A stretch of 8,025 nt of DNA. It comes from Flavobacteriales bacterium (GTDB lineage: Bacteria; Bacteroidota; Bacteroidia; Flavobacteriales_D; Sanyastnellaceae). Where the stretch lies: the NCBI GenBank assembly GCA_947457285.1, contig CANGVZ010000084.1, positions 1 through 8,025 of the forward strand. The letters run 5' to 3'. Each line of letters starts with the position of its first letter. Positions within the stretch are counted from its first letter, which is position 1. The position numbers and the translations under genes are program-made. Positions 6,556 through 8,025 of this stretch are shown one piece after another. Under the pieces are notes generated by a model, which ran no database searches, had not been told where the DNA came from, and saw only the letters and a list, made by a program, of their open reading frames with translations.

Positions 6556-7107
6556 ATGAAACAGATCATCATCATCGCACTCCTCGCACTTGGATTCCAG
6601 CATCTAAATGCTCAACAATACATGGATCGCTCTGCCTATGTTGGATTCTTCTCTGAAACTAAAATGGAGAATATTAAAGCAGACAACAATAAAGGCACAT
6701 TGGTGTATGACGCAGCAACAGGGTCTATCCAAATGTCCGCACTCATGAAAGCTTTTGAATTTGAAAAAGCACTCATGCAAGAACACTTCAATGAAAACTA
6801 TGTAGAAAGCGACAAATTCCCAAAGGCTGTCTTCAAAGGAAGAGTCGAAAATCATACTTCACTCAACTTTTCAAAAGATGGAACCTACAATGTAAAAGTG
6901 ACTGGAGAAATGACCATGCACGGCGTGACAAAGAAAATCACTACAGATGCCGTTTTCAAAGTAGTTGGCGGAAAGATTACTTGTGAGTCAAAATTCAATG
7001 TTAAACCAGAAGATTACAACATCACTATTCCCAATACAGTGCGCGACAATATTGCATCTGCCATTGCCATCACAGTAAAAGCTAATTTGGAAGTACTAAA
7101 GAAATAA
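6556..7107 (+). CDS. Exported YceI-family protein (second paralogue)
   Basis: I start at the ATG at 6556, giving 183 residues with a clean signal peptide: KQ, a hydrophobic core IIIIALLALGF, and cleavage near LNA-QQ at about residue 20. In-frame ATGs at 6520 and 6484 would overlap the previous gene and put extra basic residues and a second hydrophobic run in front, so they are less likely. The mature part is a YceI domain with EHFNENYVES and FPKAVFKG (from residue 76), MTMHGVTKK around His122 and a closing ITIPNTV strand. The motif EHFNENY-ES--FPKA is shared with the first YceI protein (201-743), but overall divergence shows an old duplication or independent members. A lipocalin-like carrier for an isoprenoid or other amphiphile is the family role. 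A single cysteine lies in the ITCESKF strand. The barrel gene begins five bases after its stop. Confidence 0.9.
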   Translation: MKQIIIIALLALGFQHLNAQQYMDRSAYVGFFSETKMENIKADNNKGTLVYDAATGSIQMSALMKAFEFEKALMQEHFNENYVESDKFPKAVFKGRVENHTSLNFSKDGTYNVKVTGEMTMHGVTKKITTDAVFKVVGGKITCESKFNVKPEDYNITIPNTVRDNIASAIAITVKANLEVLKK

Positions 7108-7112
7108 TTAGA

Positions 7113-8025
7113 ATGAGATATTCCATTCCTAAAATATTAGCAATAGGACTCGCATCTGCGAGTCTATTGCTTTCAAGCCCAATCAATGCGCAAACAGATA
7201 CTACAGAAGTTGATCTATTGGCGCTTTTAGGTGAAGAAGAAGAAACCAACTACACAACAGCCACATTTAAGTCTACCCGTGTAATCAATGGGCATAGTGT
7301 GGAGAATGTCGCAAAAGGGGTACTTGATTTTCGAATTTCGCACCGCTTTGGCTTTATCAATACTGGAGCATATGAATTGTTTGGTCTTGATGGCGCCACC
7401 ATACGCTTGGGATGGGAATATGGAGTCACTGATTGGTTGATGGTTGGTGTAGGAAGATCAAGTTTCAACAAAGCATATGATGGTTTTGTGAAAGCCAAAA
7501 TCCTTCGACAAAGCACTGGCAAAAGAAATATGCCCGTCTCTGTTTCTTATTTTGGTTCTACTGTCATTAACTCCATTCGCTGGGCGAACCCGGAAAGAGA
7601 AAATTACTTTTCCTCTCGTGTGTTTTACGCACATCAACTTTTGATTGGGAGAAAATTTAACAACGCACTATCCCTGCAGTTAAGCCCAACTATCATCCAC
7701 CGAAATCTCGTTAAGACACGCGCAGAATCAAACACAGTAATGGCTATCGGAGCATCTGGAAGACATAAGATCACTCAACGTTTGTCTTTGAATGCTGAGT
7801 ATTTCTATGTTCTGCCGGATCAATTGGCTCCTCAATACAAAAACTCACTTTCTGTTGGTGTAGACATTGAAACAGGCGGACACGTTTTTCAATTGCACTT
7901 AACCAATAGCACTGCGATGACAGAACCTGGTTTTGTAACCGAATCTGTTGGCGAATGGGGTGAAGGAGACATTCACTTTGGTTTCAACGTGTCTCGCGTT
8001 TTCACTATAGTACGTAAGAAAGAAA
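7113..8025 (+). CDS. DUF5777-like outer-membrane beta-barrel protein, 3' end missing
   Basis: An open frame runs from the ATG at 7113 to the window edge (304 complete codons, no stop). The signal peptide spans residues 1-26 (hydrophobic core 8-20, cleavage at INA-Q). A short acidic segment (E41-E44) follows, then the signature ATFKSTRVINGHSVEN (50-65), LDFRISHRFG, ELFGLDGATIRLGWEYG and DGFVKAKILRQ. The remainder is alternating beta-strands ending in aromatic residues, as in an outer-membrane barrel. This matches the Bacteroidota DUF5777 beta-barrel family as I recall it. Members are about 300 residues long, so only a few residues are probably missing after IVRKKE. The function is unknown; a pore or a docking site for the neighbouring lipoproteins and YceI carrier is an inference from the gene order. 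A strong hairpin lies inside its signal-peptide codons. It is five bases downstream of the YceI stop, so it is very likely co-transcribed. Confidence 0.85.
   Translation, partial: MRYSIPKILAIGLASASLLLSSPINAQTDTTEVDLLALLGEEEETNYTTATFKSTRVINGHSVENVAKGVLDFRISHRFGFINTGAYELFGLDGATIRLGWEYGVTDWLMVGVGRSSFNKAYDGFVKAKILRQSTGKRNMPVSVSYFGSTVINSIRWANPERENYFSSRVFYAHQLLIGRKFNNALSLQLSPTIIHRNLVKTRAESNTVMAIGASGRHKITQRLSLNAEYFYVLPDQLAPQYKNSLSVGVDIETGGHVFQLHLTNSTAMTEPGFVTESVGEWGEGDIHFGFNVSRVFTIVRKKE
7139..7171. repeat. Strong hairpin within the signal-peptide codons of the barrel gene
   Basis: Left arm AGCAATA (7139-7145), one bulged G (7146), then GACTCGCA (7147-7154); right arm TGCGAGTC (7157-7164) followed by TATTGCT (7165-7171). 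That is 15 complementary pairs with a single bulge, folding as RNA with an ATCT loop closed by C-G. It starts 26 bases after the A of the ATG and covers codons 9-20. The right arm is followed only by TTC, so it is not a clear intrinsic terminator. It may act on translation or mRNA stability of the barrel gene relative to the upstream genes. Confidence 0.7.

Noticed and set aside
6533..6580. ATC-rich tract (repeated ATCATC) around the second YceI start as a repeat element
   Set aside because: Short low-complexity sequence explained by isoleucine-rich signal-peptide codons and an A-rich start region; similar tracts precede neighbouring genes.

Overview
The window looks like chromosomal DNA of a member of the Bacteroidota (my guess is a Cytophagales- or Chitinophagales-type lineage). 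The reasons are a beta-propeller/Y_Y_Y sensor paired with a LytTR regulator, YceI and DUF5777-like exported proteins, near absence of Shine-Dalgarno sequences with A-rich start regions instead, and candidate promoters matching the Bacteroidota TAnnTTTG -7 element. All recognisable genes lie on the + strand and fill almost the whole window. There are no rRNA or tRNA genes, insertion sequences or CRISPR arrays that I can see, and no gene-free stretch longer than about 105 bases.

Block 1 (1-4336) is a tightly coupled operon. It holds the 3' end of a gene carrying a C-terminal plant-type 2Fe-2S ferredoxin domain (PaaE-type reductase style), an exported YceI-family protein, a 947-residue periplasmic-propeller sensor histidine kinase and a LytTR response regulator. 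The genes are joined by a TAATG overlap, a TAAATG abutment and an ATGA overlap.

Block 2 (4383-4934) is a single PhnA/YjdM-family zinc-ribbon protein. It has its own candidate promoter so close to the ATG that the mRNA may be leaderless. A 12-base sequence containing a perfect palindrome occurs on both sides of this promoter.

Block 3 (5038 to the window end) is an envelope gene cluster with a candidate promoter in the 103-base gap before it. It encodes a lipoprotein with two cytochrome-c-like domains (CX4CH and CX2CH), a second small lipoprotein with one such domain (CX3CH), a membrane-anchored OB-fold (tRNA_anti-like) protein, a second YceI-family protein, and a DUF5777-like outer-membrane beta-barrel that runs off the right edge. 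Spacings are 5 to 23 bases, so this is probably one operon.

Working hypothesis (inference): block 3 is a cell-envelope redox or ligand-handling module. It would combine outer-membrane-anchored haem lipoproteins, a lipocalin-like YceI carrier and a barrel. The adjacent sensor/regulator pair and the first YceI paralogue of block 1 may be functionally linked to it. The most distinctive observations are the three different CXnCH spacings in adjacent homologous domains, the paired YceI paralogues, and a strong 33-base hairpin inside the signal-peptide codons of the barrel gene.
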